Below are positions 33,645 to 43,605 of a DNA stretch of 60,187 bases, piece after piece; position 1 is the stretch's first letter; each line of letters begins with the position of its first letter. Origin of the DNA: a bacterium (lineage in GTDB: Bacteria > Bacillota > Clostridia > Christensenellales > CAG-138); NCBI GenBank assembly GCA_022778545.1, contig JALFDW010000030.1, forward strand, positions 1 to 60,187, read 5' to 3'. The notes beneath the pieces were generated by a model, which saw nothing but the letters and a program-made list of their open reading frames with translations, searched no databases and had not been told where the DNA came from. The translations under genes and the position numbers were made by a program.

Positions 33645-34736
33645 TTATTGCAGGCCAAGCCCCTTTGTCAGCGTTACGATGAAGTCCTGCACGTTCGTGA
33701 CGATACCGCGTGCGGAAAGGCTTCCTCGATCCACGAGCTTGTTCACCACAAACTCCGCGATATCCACGCAGTAGAAATAGATCTGGCGTACCGTGCCGTC
33801 CGGCAGAACGCGATAGGAAGGCGTCATGTTCCCCGTGGCAATGGTGTGGAGCATGCTCGCCATGCAGATGACCGTCGTTGCGTCCCGTACCTGCTCCCGC
33901 ATGCGGTCCTGCGCCTCGTACGCATCGCCGATAACGCCAGGCAGCGGGCCGTCATCCCGGATAGAACCGGCAAGGACATACGGCACATGATGTTTTTCGC
34001 ACTGGCACATGATGCCATCCGTGAGCCCTTCATTCTGTATGAACGCACCGATGCTCCCATGATACCGCGCACGGTTGATCGTATCCAGATGATTATAATG
34101 GCCGTTCGGCTGGCTCTCCTGGGTATAGATATTCTGCCCGAGCGCAGTATTCAGGTAGGCCGCCTCAAGGTCGTGCGTTGCAAGCGCATTCCCGGCAAGC
34201 AGCGCATGCACATAACCGTTTGCAACAAGCAGGGAAAACGCGTTTCGGGCGTCATGGTCAAAAGCAAACGCGGGTCCCATGACCCAAACGATCTTCCCAT
34301 GCTCCCGTTCGTAGCGCAGCAACTCATATAATTCGTCATAATCCTTGGAAAAGGCCGTCTCACGGGAGCGGCCCTGCCGGAAGGAAAATACCTCATTCCG
34401 ACGGCGTGTTTCACGGAAGCCGTCCGGATGGATGAAGATGCCCTCCTCACCATTTTCCGTGCGCCCGATGGCAACAAGCTCGCCGCAGCGGAGCGTACGG
34501 ATTTCACGCACGGCGATCCGGCCGTTTTCGCGGACTGCCACGCAGTCCATGCGGCTTTCCGGGGCAAGCACCCATGTGTCCCCAATCTTAAAATATTCCG
34601 GGAAGATACTCATGGCATGGTATCCCTCCGGCGCGACCTGATCCGCCGGCGCAGGCAGCCAGACGCATGTGGGAGCGTCCACAAATTCTTTTTTGGAAAA
34701 ATCCGGCGCCATGTAGACGCGCAGTGCAAAGCTCAT
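33645..34736 (-). CDS. TIGR00300/LOR-SDH family protein, probable ornithine cyclodeaminase
   Basis: 363 residues from MSFALRVYMAPDFSKKEF (start 34736). The N-terminal LOR/SDH domain (about 1-100) is followed by text I recall from the archaeal MJ1480-like ornithine cyclodeaminases: ALLAGNALATHDLEAAYLNTALG, GHYNHLDTINRARYHGSIGAFI, VPYVLAGSIRDDGPLPGVIGDAYEAQDRMRE and MASMLHTIATGNMTPSY. It would convert ornithine to proline and ammonia using bound NAD. Function is from family knowledge. No arginine or proline genes adjoin it. Confidence 0.82.
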   Translation of the reverse strand: MSFALRVYMAPDFSKKEFVDAPTCVWLPAPADQVAPEGYHAMSIFPEYFKIGDTWVLAPESRMDCVAVRENGRIAVREIRTLRCGELVAIGRTENGEEGIFIHPDGFRETRRRNEVFSFRQGRSRETAFSKDYDELYELLRYEREHGKIVWVMGPAFAFDHDARNAFSLLVANGYVHALLAGNALATHDLEAAYLNTALGQNIYTQESQPNGHYNHLDTINRARYHGSIGAFIQNEGLTDGIMCQCEKHHVPYVLAGSIRDDGPLPGVIGDAYEAQDRMREQVRDATTVICMASMLHTIATGNMTPSYRVLPDGTVRQIYFYCVDIAEFVVNKLVDRGSLSARGIVTNVQDFIVTLTKGLGLQ

Positions 34737-34766
34737 CGGTCCTGCCCCTTTTGGAACCGTTTTTTT

Positions 34767-34794
34767 AATAATATATAATATATTATATATTATT
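34767..34794. repeat. Perfect 28-bp AT-only palindrome in a divergent gap
   Basis: Positions 34767-34794 read identically on both strands, with only A and T. It lies 31 bp before the ornithine cyclodeaminase start and 168 bp before the lipoprotein start. The AT content makes it promoter-like, or it may be an operator or cruciform site. Confidence 0.7.
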
Positions 34795-34962
34795 TCGGTT
34801 CTGAGATGGTAAATAGCATACCATATTGCGAAAATGGGCGCAACCATTTCGCGTATCACGCTGCGGCATCAAAAAAGCGCATGCTGTATACTGCGCCCGG
34901 CGTTGGGAATACTAACCGCAGAAAAGAGCCGGCACATGCCGGAATCAACAAGGAGGCACAGT

Positions 34963-35457
34963 ATGAAACAAAAAAGTATGCTTTTGTCCGCTTTGCTGCT
35001 CGCACTGCTTATGCTCGGCGCCGGCTGCTTCAACGGCAAAGTAACGCCCACACCTGCGGTGAAAGCAAGCCCCAGCCCGAACCTGACAACGCCGAACCCG
35101 ACCCTGACCCCCGGCGCCAATACCACAAGCCCGCTTACGCCGTCCGCCAGCCCGGATGTTGCAGGCGGCAACACGATCGAAGGCTTCCGGGAAGGGGAAA
35201 CGGTAGAAGTCGCCAGCCTGCCTGAAAAGGTGACGAAGGCCGTGAAGGACAAATATCCGAACGCGACCATTAAGAGCGCCACCTATGCCACTTACATGGA
35301 CGATCAGATGTACCACCTGATGCTTGAAGGCGCGGGCGAAAACACCACCGAGATCTACGCGAAGGCGGACGGCACCCTGCTGCCCTTCAACGCGGAAAGC
35401 ACCCCGGGAACCACTACCGGCGGCAACGGTGGCAACGGCGGAACAAGCAACGGCTGA
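34963..35457 (+). CDS. Small secreted lipoprotein
   Basis: 164 residues from MKQKSMLLSALLLALLMLGAGC, with AAGGAGGCAC upstream. The lipobox is LGAGC. A Thr/Pro/Ser-rich linker follows, then a ~70-residue domain (VEVASLPEKVTKAVKDKYPNATIKSATYATYMDDQMYHLML) that resembles a PepSY or PepSY-like BLIP fold, and a Gly/Asn-rich tail. Function unknown. Confidence 0.82.
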   Translation: MKQKSMLLSALLLALLMLGAGCFNGKVTPTPAVKASPSPNLTTPNPTLTPGANTTSPLTPSASPDVAGGNTIEGFREGETVEVASLPEKVTKAVKDKYPNATIKSATYATYMDDQMYHLMLEGAGENTTEIYAKADGTLLPFNAESTPGTTTGGNGGNGGTSNG

Positions 35458-35500
35458 TCGCCGAAGCGCCGAGGAAGTTCAGAAGTTCAACGGAAATTTT

Positions 35501-35529
35501 AAAGGCGGAACGAACGTGTTCCGCCTTTT
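35501..35529. terminator. Bidirectional terminator between lipoprotein and DUF362 genes
   Basis: AAAGGCGGAAC pairs with GTTCCGCCTTT around a short loop, with TTTTCTGATTTTT after on the plus strand and A/T-rich sequence on the other. Confidence 0.85.
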
Positions 35530-35549
35530 CTGATTTTTGAGAAGTTTGG

Positions 35550-36683
35550 TTATTTCACGGTGATAAGCTCATAGGAGCGGGTGCCGAGGCCGATCTTTTC
35601 CGCATGCGCGAGGCAGCTCTTCCAGTCGGATTCCGGCGTCAGGTTGGTGAAATGGTCGCCCCGGTCAACGAAGCCTTCCTTCGCCATGTTTTCCGAAAGG
35701 CGGCTGCCCGGCAGAGGATGTGCCGCAAGGCAGGCGTCCGCGCAGGCCTGATCGAGCGCAAGCGGATCGAAGGAGGCAAACATGCCGATGTCCGGCAGGA
35801 TGGGTGCGTCGTTCTCGCCGCGGCAATCGCAGTACGGGGAAACATCCACAATAAGGGAGATGTGGAAGTTCGGCCGCCCATCCAGCACAGCCTTCGTGTA
35901 TTCCGCCATGCGGCAGTTGAGCACCTCCACGGCGTTATCCTCCGTGAATTGGATGGCATCATAATTGCACGCGCCAAGGCAGCGCCCGCAGCCCACGCAG
36001 TGCGTAAGATCCACCGTCATCTTCTTTTTCTCCATGTCGAACACGAGGCCGTCGTTCGCGCATTCCCGGCGGCATTTGCGGCAGCCGCGGCAAAGCTCGG
36101 GGTCAATGCTTGGCTTGCCGTTGGAGTGCTGCTCCGTTTTGCCTGCACGGGAGCCACAGCCCATGCCGATGTTCTTGATCGCCCCGCCAAAGCCGGTGGC
36201 CTCATGCCCCTTGAAGTGGGTGAGGCTGATGAACACGTCCGCATCCATCACCGCGCGGCCGATCTTCGCTTCCTTTACATATTCGCCGCCCACGACCGGC
36301 ACGGCGATGTCATCCGTGCCCTTGAGCCCGTCGCCGATGATGACGGGGCAGCCCACGGTAAGCGGCGTAAAGCCGTTCTCCCAGGCGCAATAAAGGTGCT
36401 CCAGCGCGTTTTTGCGGCTGCCGGGATACATGGTGTTGCAATCCGTGAGAAACGGCTTGCCGCCCAGCTCCTTCACCACGTCCGCCACAGCCTTCGCATA
36501 ATTCGGGCGCAGATAGCTGATGTTGCCAAGCTCGCCGAAATGCAGCTTGATGGCAACGAACTTTCCGTCCATATCGATCTCGCCGATACCGGCCCTGCGC
36601 ATGAGCTTTTTGAGCTTTGTGGGCAGGCCGTCCCCCCTGACTTCCGTCCGAAAATCGGAAAAATAAACCTTTGCTTTTTCCAT
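35550..36683 (-). CDS. DUF362 domain protein with two 4Fe-4S clusters
   Basis: 377 residues. The DUF362 region (VYFSDFRTEVRGDG, FVAIKLHFGELGNISYLRP, FLTDCNTMYPGSRKN, HFKGHEATGFGGAIKNIGMGCGSR) is split by a ferredoxin-like insert, CRGCRKCRRECANDGLVF and CVGCGRCLGACNYDAIQF, each binding one 4Fe-4S cluster. Such proteins are common in anaerobes. The reaction is not known. An AGGAGCG ribosome site supports the start. Confidence 0.9.
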   Translation of the reverse strand: MEKAKVYFSDFRTEVRGDGLPTKLKKLMRRAGIGEIDMDGKFVAIKLHFGELGNISYLRPNYAKAVADVVKELGGKPFLTDCNTMYPGSRKNALEHLYCAWENGFTPLTVGCPVIIGDGLKGTDDIAVPVVGGEYVKEAKIGRAVMDADVFISLTHFKGHEATGFGGAIKNIGMGCGSRAGKTEQHSNGKPSIDPELCRGCRKCRRECANDGLVFDMEKKKMTVDLTHCVGCGRCLGACNYDAIQFTEDNAVEVLNCRMAEYTKAVLDGRPNFHISLIVDVSPYCDCRGENDAPILPDIGMFASFDPLALDQACADACLAAHPLPGSRLSENMAKEGFVDRGDHFTNLTPESDWKSCLAHAEKIGLGTRSYELITVK

Positions 36684-36797
36684 AATGCTTTACGCTCCTG
36701 TTCTTTTGCAGTATCAATGGTCGCCGATGGTATTATAGCGGCTCAAGCACGCTTTAAGTCAAGTATGCGCCGCAAATTTTATGAAAGCGGGCTGCCT

Positions 36798-39700
36798 TCA
36801 CAGCAGCCGCACGTTTTTTCTGATGCCGAGCAGGCACACATAGGCCTCGCGTACCGGCGTGCCCGTGAGCGCGGCAAGCGCCTCCGCATACAGCGAGACC
36901 TGGCGTTCATGCTCCGCGGCAGCCTCTTCCGGCGAGGTGCCCGCAGGCACGAAATCCGTCTTGTAATCAAGCAGCACCCACGCTCCGTTTTCGAGGAAGC
37001 AGCAATCGATCACGCCCTGAAGCAGGATGGGCTCATCCGTATTCACACCAAGCAGATGGCGCGCGCTCACGCGGTAATTGAACGCAAGCTCCCGGCGCAC
37101 CGTATCCGCCGCGCAGAGCCGCCGTCCCAGCGGCGAAGCGAAAAACGCCGCGACATTCCGGGGCCGGATAGCTGCCGCCTCTTCCGCTTCAAGCAGCCCC
37201 TCGTTTTCCAACCGGGCGATCTCCCGGGCGACGCTCTCCTCCGTATGCGGCAAAAGCGCGATCATAGAAAGCAGCGTATGCACCGCTGTGCCGCGCTCCG
37301 CCGCGCCAAGGCGGGCGTCCTTTTCCGCAAAGCCTGGCGCTTCGGCCATTTTGATCTCATGCCCGGCAAGGCCGGTGACCGTCACGCGGCTCGGGATCAC
37401 GGTGTCCGCCTCATAGGCGTATTGCCGGGAAAACCAGGCCGGGCGCACGCCGCCCTCCGCGCGCGCCATGCGGGCAAAGCGCTCATATTCCCCCTTCTGC
37501 ATGCGCCCGTCGAGCAACGAAGCACCCACCGCCGGACGCACGGAGACCTGCATCCAGCCGCCGGGCTCCGTCCGCTTCCAGGGGAGGCCGTAGCGTTTGC
37601 GCAGCACGTCGCCTCCCTCCGTTTGCAGCACCGCGCCAAGCACCCAGTCGAGAAGCCGGTTTGCCGCAGCAACGCGCGCGGGGCTCATCGGCAGCGCCGC
37701 CTCGCGCACGGCGCGCTCCGCATCCGGCAGCGCGGCAAGCAGGATCAGCCTGTCCCGCGCACGGGTCATCGCCACATAAAGCACCCGCATCTCCTCCGCA
37801 AGGTCCTTCGCAGCGGAACGCGCCGCAATGGCGCGCTTATAAAGCGTCTCCTTCCGGAAGGTGCCTTCCGTGAGCTTTGCGCCGATGCCGAGCAGCCCAT
37901 CCGCCGTAAGCGATGCGCGCGCAGCCATGCGGTTAAAGGGGCGCGCAAGCCCCGCGATGATCGTGACAGGGAACTCCAGCCCCTTGCTCCGGTGCACGCT
38001 CATCACGCGCACCACGTCCGCACCCGCCGTCTGCGCCGCGCCGAGCGTCCCCCGGCTTACGACCTTATCCATAAAGGAAAGGAATGCCGAAAGGCCGCGC
38101 ATACCGCTCCGTTCATACAGCCGCGCACGCTCCACGAGCAGGCTGAGGTTCGCCGAGCGCTGCTTCCCGCCTGGCAAAGCGCGGCAGTAGGCCGCATACC
38201 CCGTCTCATCGAGCAGATAGCCGCAGAGCTCCTCCACGCTGAGCAGGCGCGAAAGCGCGCGCCATTCCTCCAGCTTGCGCAGCATGTCCTTCGCCTTCAT
38301 GCCAAGGGGCGTATCATATTGCGCGGCGCGGGAGAGCGAATCGATGCACGCAAGCGGCGCGCCCGCTTCATCCCGCCCATGCTCGGCGCGCAGGCGGGCG
38401 ATCTCCTCCGTCGTGAACCCGCCGATGGGTGAGCGCAGCACGGCAGCGAGCGAAATATCCCGCCGCCGGTTGTCGATCACGCGCAAAAGTTCCAGGAACA
38501 CGCGCACCTCTACGGCGTCGAAAAAGCCGCCCGTCAGCTCCGCGTAGGCGGGCACGCCCGCAAGCGCGAGCGCCTCCGTCCAAAGCTCTGCAACGCCCCG
38601 GTGTGAGCGCAGCAGGATCGCAAAATCGGAAAAGCGCAGCGGACGTTCCTCGCCGGTCTCCCGGTCGGTCACGCGCTCCGTCTCCATCAGCGCATGGATG
38701 CGCTCTGCCGCCATCGCCGCCTCAAGGGCGACAGCATCCGGCTGTTCCGCAGTCTCCTCTTCCTCATCCTCCTCCCCATCGCCGGATTCCGGCGCAGGGA
38801 CATCCGCCATGTCCGCAATGAGAAGCTCCGCCCCGCCGGGGCAGCCATGGTCATCCCTCCCATGCACGAGCGCGGCGGCTTCATCGTATTCGATCTCGGC
38901 TGCCTCCGCCGTCATGATGCGCGAAAACACCTCGTTCACGGCGTTTACAACAGCGGAAGAGCTTCGGAAATTGGCGTTGAGATCGATCCGCGTGCCGCCC
39001 TGCCCGGCGCGGTAGCGCGCATAACGCTCCATGAACAGGCGGGGCTCCGCCATGCGGAAGCGGTAAATGGACTGCTTGACGTCGCCCACGAGGAACAGGC
39101 CATCCTCCCGCAGGATCGCGGCAAGGATCTGCTCCTGCACGGGGTTGCTGTCCTGATATTCATCCATGAAAACATAGCGGAAGCGGCGGCGGTATTCGCT
39201 GGCCACGGCCTCGTTCTGAAAAAGATCGAGCACCTTGTGTTCCATGTCGGCATAGTCGATAACCGAGCGCGCCGATTTTGCCTCCGCGTAGCGCTCATCA
39301 AGCGCGGCGACGGTGTCATACAGTTCGCGCAGCAGTGGATACTGCGCCTGAAGGCGGGCAGCCTCCTCCGCAAGCGGGACGGCATAAGCGTCCTGCTGCG
39401 TGCTGATGACTTTCTTGAGATTCCCGCGCGCTTTTTCGAGAACATCCTTTTCCGCCTCATCCACGCCTTTCCAGCTGATCCGCGAGAACTTTTCAAATCC
39501 CGCAAGCGCCGCGGCATAAGCGTCCCGCGTTTCATGCAGCAGCAGCCCACGCGCAGCGAGGATCTCCCCATCGAGATGCGCGGCAAGCTTGGGGTGATCC
39601 TGCGCGATCGTATCCCGCAGGCCCTGCAACCGGTCTGCAGCCGCAGCAAGTGCCCGGCGGTCCCGCTTCAAAAGCTCCTGCACAGCGGGCGAAGCCGCAA

Positions 39701-40307
39701 GCGCTTCCGGCGTGACGCGATACTGTTCCACCGCCTGCAAGAGCCAGGGAAGCGGCTCCGGCTGGGCCAGCGCAAAATCATAGATGCCGAGGATCAGCTC
39801 CGCCACGTTTTGTTCGTTCCCGCCGAGCGCATCCACAAGCGCATCAAAACGGCCGCTTTCGTCCGCGCAGCGCACCTCCGCAGCTTCATCCCACGCCTCC
39901 TGCTTCATCACGAGCGTTTCCGCCTCATCCGCAACGCGAAAGGCGGGGTCGAGGCCCGCTTCCTGAAAATGGCGGCGCAGCACCTCCGCGCAGAAGGAAT
40001 GCAGCGTGGAAATGTTCGCGCGCGCGGCATCCCGTGCCGCCGCACGCAGGCGGGCACGCGCCGCTTCATCCTCCGCGGCGTCCGCAGCAGCGGTAAGCCT
40101 CGCTTCCACACGCTTTTTCATCTCCGCCGCCGCAGCGTTCGTGAACGTAACACAGAGGAACTCACTCACCGACGCGCCCTCGGAAACGAGGCGCACGAAG
40201 CGTTCCGTCAGCACGGCCGTTTTTCCCGAGCCGGCAGCCGCGGACACAAGCAGGTTGCCGTTTTCTTCGATCGCCCGGCGCTGCTCATTTGTCCACTGTT
40301 TTTTCAT
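36798..40307 (-). CDS. addA: ATP-dependent helicase/nuclease subunit A
   Basis: 1169 residues. Walker A in LLVSAAAGSGKTAVLTERF (near residue 20), helicase motifs through YVFMDEYQDSNPVQEQIL, LVGDVKQSIYRFRMAEP and VMSVHRSKGLEFPV, and the C-terminal RecB-like nuclease motif WVLLDYKTDFV. With AddB it resects double-strand breaks and reads Chi sites. Start with GGAGG upstream. It overlaps addB by 23 bp, so translation is coupled. Confidence 0.97.
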   Translation of the reverse strand: MKKQWTNEQRRAIEENGNLLVSAAAGSGKTAVLTERFVRLVSEGASVSEFLCVTFTNAAAAEMKKRVEARLTAAADAAEDEAARARLRAAARDAARANISTLHSFCAEVLRRHFQEAGLDPAFRVADEAETLVMKQEAWDEAAEVRCADESGRFDALVDALGGNEQNVAELILGIYDFALAQPEPLPWLLQAVEQYRVTPEALAASPAVQELLKRDRRALAAAADRLQGLRDTIAQDHPKLAAHLDGEILAARGLLLHETRDAYAAALAGFEKFSRISWKGVDEAEKDVLEKARGNLKKVISTQQDAYAVPLAEEAARLQAQYPLLRELYDTVAALDERYAEAKSARSVIDYADMEHKVLDLFQNEAVASEYRRRFRYVFMDEYQDSNPVQEQILAAILREDGLFLVGDVKQSIYRFRMAEPRLFMERYARYRAGQGGTRIDLNANFRSSSAVVNAVNEVFSRIMTAEAAEIEYDEAAALVHGRDDHGCPGGAELLIADMADVPAPESGDGEEDEEEETAEQPDAVALEAAMAAERIHALMETERVTDRETGEERPLRFSDFAILLRSHRGVAELWTEALALAGVPAYAELTGGFFDAVEVRVFLELLRVIDNRRRDISLAAVLRSPIGGFTTEEIARLRAEHGRDEAGAPLACIDSLSRAAQYDTPLGMKAKDMLRKLEEWRALSRLLSVEELCGYLLDETGYAAYCRALPGGKQRSANLSLLVERARLYERSGMRGLSAFLSFMDKVVSRGTLGAAQTAGADVVRVMSVHRSKGLEFPVTIIAGLARPFNRMAARASLTADGLLGIGAKLTEGTFRKETLYKRAIAARSAAKDLAEEMRVLYVAMTRARDRLILLAALPDAERAVREAALPMSPARVAAANRLLDWVLGAVLQTEGGDVLRKRYGLPWKRTEPGGWMQVSVRPAVGASLLDGRMQKGEYERFARMARAEGGVRPAWFSRQYAYEADTVIPSRVTVTGLAGHEIKMAEAPGFAEKDARLGAAERGTAVHTLLSMIALLPHTEESVAREIARLENEGLLEAEEAAAIRPRNVAAFFASPLGRRLCAADTVRRELAFNYRVSARHLLGVNTDEPILLQGVIDCCFLENGAWVLLDYKTDFVPAGTSPEEAAAEHERQVSLYAEALAALTGTPVREAYVCLLGIRKNVRLL

Positions 40308-43300
40308 GCTTCGCCTCCTCGAAAAACGCCTCTTTCTTCACGGTGTGCACGTTGCGGTATGTGCAGCCGGGGAATGCCGGATCAAACCCACAGACGCTCG
40401 CGTAATCGCACCAGGTGCAGGCGGTCTGCTGCTTCCCCTTCCGGAAGGGCGCCGTTTCCGCATGCCCGGCGCACACGGCCTCCGCCGTTTCCGCCGCTTT
40501 TTTTTGCGCGAACCCTTCCACAAGGGAGAATTCCTCCGGGGAAAGCGTGCCCGCGCCCTTCTCCGGGATCACAGCCGCGCCGCCCCCGGCTTCGATGAGG
40601 TGCGTCTCCTGCAGGGAAATGCCGCTCAGGCGGAATGTTTTCTGCACCGCTTCAAGCAGCGCATCGCCGGAAAGCTCCTCATCCAGCACGGGGGTTTTCA
40701 CGGGCAGATAATAAAACCCGGCAGGCTCCGCGCGCCGCACTGCATCATCCGCCGCGGTGGCAGCAGTAAGGTACAGCGGCAGCTGGAGCTTCAGACCGTA
40801 ATATAAATCCGTAAAATCAAAGCGGGACGCGCCCGTTTTATAGTCGATCACGCGGAGAAAGCGCGTGCCTTCCCCATCCGTGAAGCTGTCCAGCCGGTCT
40901 ATCTTGCCGGAGAGCAGGCAGCGCGCGCCGTTTGAAAGCGTGAGCTCGATCGGCGGGAACGCCTTGCCGCGCCCGAACTCCACCTCACAGCCTGCTGCTT
41001 CAAAGCGCCCCGCCGCAAGCTGGCGCACGATGGCATGCGCCGTTTGCTTGATGCGGCGCACAAGCCGGGCTGAGAGGGCGCGCATGCGCGCCGTGTCCAG
41101 CAGGACGCCGTTGTTATGCTCCGCGATGAGCGGCGGCAGGATCTCCGCGAGCAGCTCATCCACCTTATCCGGCGTGATCTCCGCCGCGGGGAGCTGAAGC
41201 GCGATCAGCCGCTCCGTGAATTCCGCAAGCGCCTCGTGGCAGAACGCGCCCTCATCCGCGCGGCGTTCCCGGTACTCCTTCGGCGCCTCGATGCGAAGCC
41301 CATAGGCCGCAAAATGTTTAAAGGGGCAGGCGTTGAAGGTTTCAAGCCGCGTTGCGCTGCCATAAAGCGGCGCGCCGTAAAGCGCTGCAGCAAGCTCCTG
41401 CCCGAACGGTTCCGGCGAGCTCCTGTGGAACAGCGCGGCCTCCGCCTGCGCAAGCCGGGCCGCATATTCCGGAGAGGAAGCAAACGCCGCATAGAGGGCG
41501 CGCGTCTCCGCATCAAATCCGCCCTCGTCCACGCCGGTACGCAGGCGCGCCACGAGCCGCGAAAAGCCCGTCTCCGCCGAGACGGGCGGCGCAGGTGCAA
41601 TGTCCGTCTCCGTCCTTATGCCCGGGAACATCTCCGTAATCCTGTCGATCAGGCCGCAGGGGACGGCAGCCTCCGCCCCCACGCCGAGCGGATAGGAAAG
41701 GTACAGAAACCGGCTCGGACGCGCGACCGCGCCGTAGACGTCCGCAAGCTCCTTGTCCGTGCGTTCCCTGCTCGAAGGGAGCGCGGGCAGGCCGAGGGAG
41801 GAAAGCTCCGCCAGCTCCTCATCGTCGATCATGCCGCCATCCCGCACCTGAGCGGGGAACACGCCCTCCACCGCGCCGAGCACAAACAACGCCGAAACGC
41901 TGCGCGCGCGCGTGCGGCCGAGGCTGCCGAACAGCACCTGATCCGCCGTCGTCGGGATCACGCCCACCTCGTAGGTGGAAAGCCCCTCCTGCAGCACGGC
42001 GATGTAGCGCTCCGTGGAGACCGGCGCATCGCCCAGGATGGCGTGCATTTGAGTGAACAGCTCCATGAGCATGTTGTAGACCTGCGCGCATTCCTCCATC
42101 AGCTCGAAACGGCCTTCCTCACGCAGGCGCTCCGCCTCCGCCGCAAGCTGGCCGCGCACATCGAGCCGGAGGAGATAATCATACAGCGCCTCCGTTTTCG
42201 CGCCCGCAGTGGCTGCACCCACAAGGTGCGCGCGCAGCTCCACGAGCGGCCCCATCAGCGCCGCGCGGGCACGCTCCGCAGCGGGCGGCACCTCGCCCCG
42301 GGCAAAGGGAGCCGTGAGCAGGTTCCCGCGCATGCCGTAGCGCAGCACATACAGCTCGAATTCCTCCGCATCCTCCAGCGAAACGCCCGCAAGGCCTGTC
42401 TTTGCCGTCTCCAGCACATCCCGCTGCCGGAAGGCACGCGACGCCGAAAGCAGGGCGTTCACCACAAGGCGCGCCGCGGCATAGCCCGCAAGCGGGTGCT
42501 TTGCGTCCGTGAAGAACGGGACGCCCCGCGCCCGCAGCGCCCGGCTCACGGGGTTGATGTAAGCGTCAAGATCCGTGGCGATCACGGCCATGTCGCGGTA
42601 ACGGATGCCGCGGTCCGCCGCCGCGAGGATCGCATCCGCAACGGCCTCCGCCTCCGCGGTGCGGCTCGTGCCCGCAAACAGGGAGATCGCCTCCGCCGCG
42701 TCATCTCCGGCATAAGGCAGGAACGGATAAGCAAAGCCTTCGTGCTCCAGATGCCGCAGCGCCGGGTGCGCGCGTTTGCTTTCATCCTCGTGCGGGCCGG
42801 CAATGGGCAGGCGGACGATCCGCGTCGGGCTGCCCTCGCGCCGCGCGATGTCCCGAAGGCGCATGAGCAGCCGGCGCTCCGCTTCAAACACGGTATGATC
42901 CCGGCAATCCGGCGAAAGATCCACGCGCAGGGAGATGGTGAGCGAGCTTGCGCAGCGCATGAGCGCGGCGATCACGTCATAAAGCTGTTCGGAAATGAGG
43001 TCAAACCCGTCAATGATGACGGCCTGCCCGGCAATGGACGAGCGCGGAAGCCGTTCGCACAGCGCGGCAAACGCATCCGCCGCATCCATGTTGCGGCCCG
43101 AGAGATAATCCTCCGTGCGCGCATAAAGCAGCGCCAGGTCGGAAAGGCGGGCCTGGAACGGCGTGCCCACGGGGAGCCGCTCCGCCGCGCCCTGAAGCTG
43201 CTCCGGCGTGATGTTGAAACGCTTGCACTCCGTAAAGAACGTGTCGCACTGCTCCACAAAACCCGCGCGGGCCGATACGCCGCCATAGGCGGTGAGCCGC

Positions 43301-43605
43301 CGCGCTTCCTCCTCCGCCGTTTTGCGCACGACCATCCTGCGCCCCTGACGGGAAAGGAACACGGTGCGCTCCCCCGTTTCCCGCAGCACGTGCCGCGCAA
43401 GCGACGTAAACGAAAAGACCGACGCCTGCAGCAGGCCGCCCGGCAGGGCGGCCGCAAGCTCGCGTTCGGTCTCAAAGGTAAACTGTTCCGGCACGATGAG
43501 CGCGACATTCTCGCCGCGCGCACAAAGCTCCGCCACCTGCCGGCGGATCAACCGGCTTTTTCCGCTGCCCGCACGCCCGGCGAGGAAGGTGACCGGGGCG
43601 GCCAT
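40285..43605 (-). CDS. addB: ATP-dependent nuclease subunit B
   Basis: 1106 residues. Walker A FLAGRAGSGKSRLIRRQV is at the N-terminus. The nuclease domain carries FLRVIDYKTGASRFD. The FeS-cluster Cys lie in FNACPFKHF and CTWCDYASVCGFD, the arrangement known in AddB. It acts with AddA in break repair. Its start overlaps the thpR stop by one base. Confidence 0.96.
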   Translation of the reverse strand: MAAPVTFLAGRAGSGKSRLIRRQVAELCARGENVALIVPEQFTFETERELAAALPGGLLQASVFSFTSLARHVLRETGERTVFLSRQGRRMVVRKTAEEEARRLTAYGGVSARAGFVEQCDTFFTECKRFNITPEQLQGAAERLPVGTPFQARLSDLALLYARTEDYLSGRNMDAADAFAALCERLPRSSIAGQAVIIDGFDLISEQLYDVIAALMRCASSLTISLRVDLSPDCRDHTVFEAERRLLMRLRDIARREGSPTRIVRLPIAGPHEDESKRAHPALRHLEHEGFAYPFLPYAGDDAAEAISLFAGTSRTAEAEAVADAILAAADRGIRYRDMAVIATDLDAYINPVSRALRARGVPFFTDAKHPLAGYAAARLVVNALLSASRAFRQRDVLETAKTGLAGVSLEDAEEFELYVLRYGMRGNLLTAPFARGEVPPAAERARAALMGPLVELRAHLVGAATAGAKTEALYDYLLRLDVRGQLAAEAERLREEGRFELMEECAQVYNMLMELFTQMHAILGDAPVSTERYIAVLQEGLSTYEVGVIPTTADQVLFGSLGRTRARSVSALFVLGAVEGVFPAQVRDGGMIDDEELAELSSLGLPALPSSRERTDKELADVYGAVARPSRFLYLSYPLGVGAEAAVPCGLIDRITEMFPGIRTETDIAPAPPVSAETGFSRLVARLRTGVDEGGFDAETRALYAAFASSPEYAARLAQAEAALFHRSSPEPFGQELAAALYGAPLYGSATRLETFNACPFKHFAAYGLRIEAPKEYRERRADEGAFCHEALAEFTERLIALQLPAAEITPDKVDELLAEILPPLIAEHNNGVLLDTARMRALSARLVRRIKQTAHAIVRQLAAGRFEAAGCEVEFGRGKAFPPIELTLSNGARCLLSGKIDRLDSFTDGEGTRFLRVIDYKTGASRFDFTDLYYGLKLQLPLYLTAATAADDAVRRAEPAGFYYLPVKTPVLDEELSGDALLEAVQKTFRLSGISLQETHLIEAGGGAAVIPEKGAGTLSPEEFSLVEGFAQKKAAETAEAVCAGHAETAPFRKGKQQTACTWCDYASVCGFDPAFPGCTYRNVHTVKKEAFFEEAKHEKTVDK

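Noticed and set aside
35604-38432. 942-codon plus-strand ORF opposite the DUF362 and addA genes
   Set aside because: It is a GC-rich antisense shadow. The minus strand carries well-supported family motifs.
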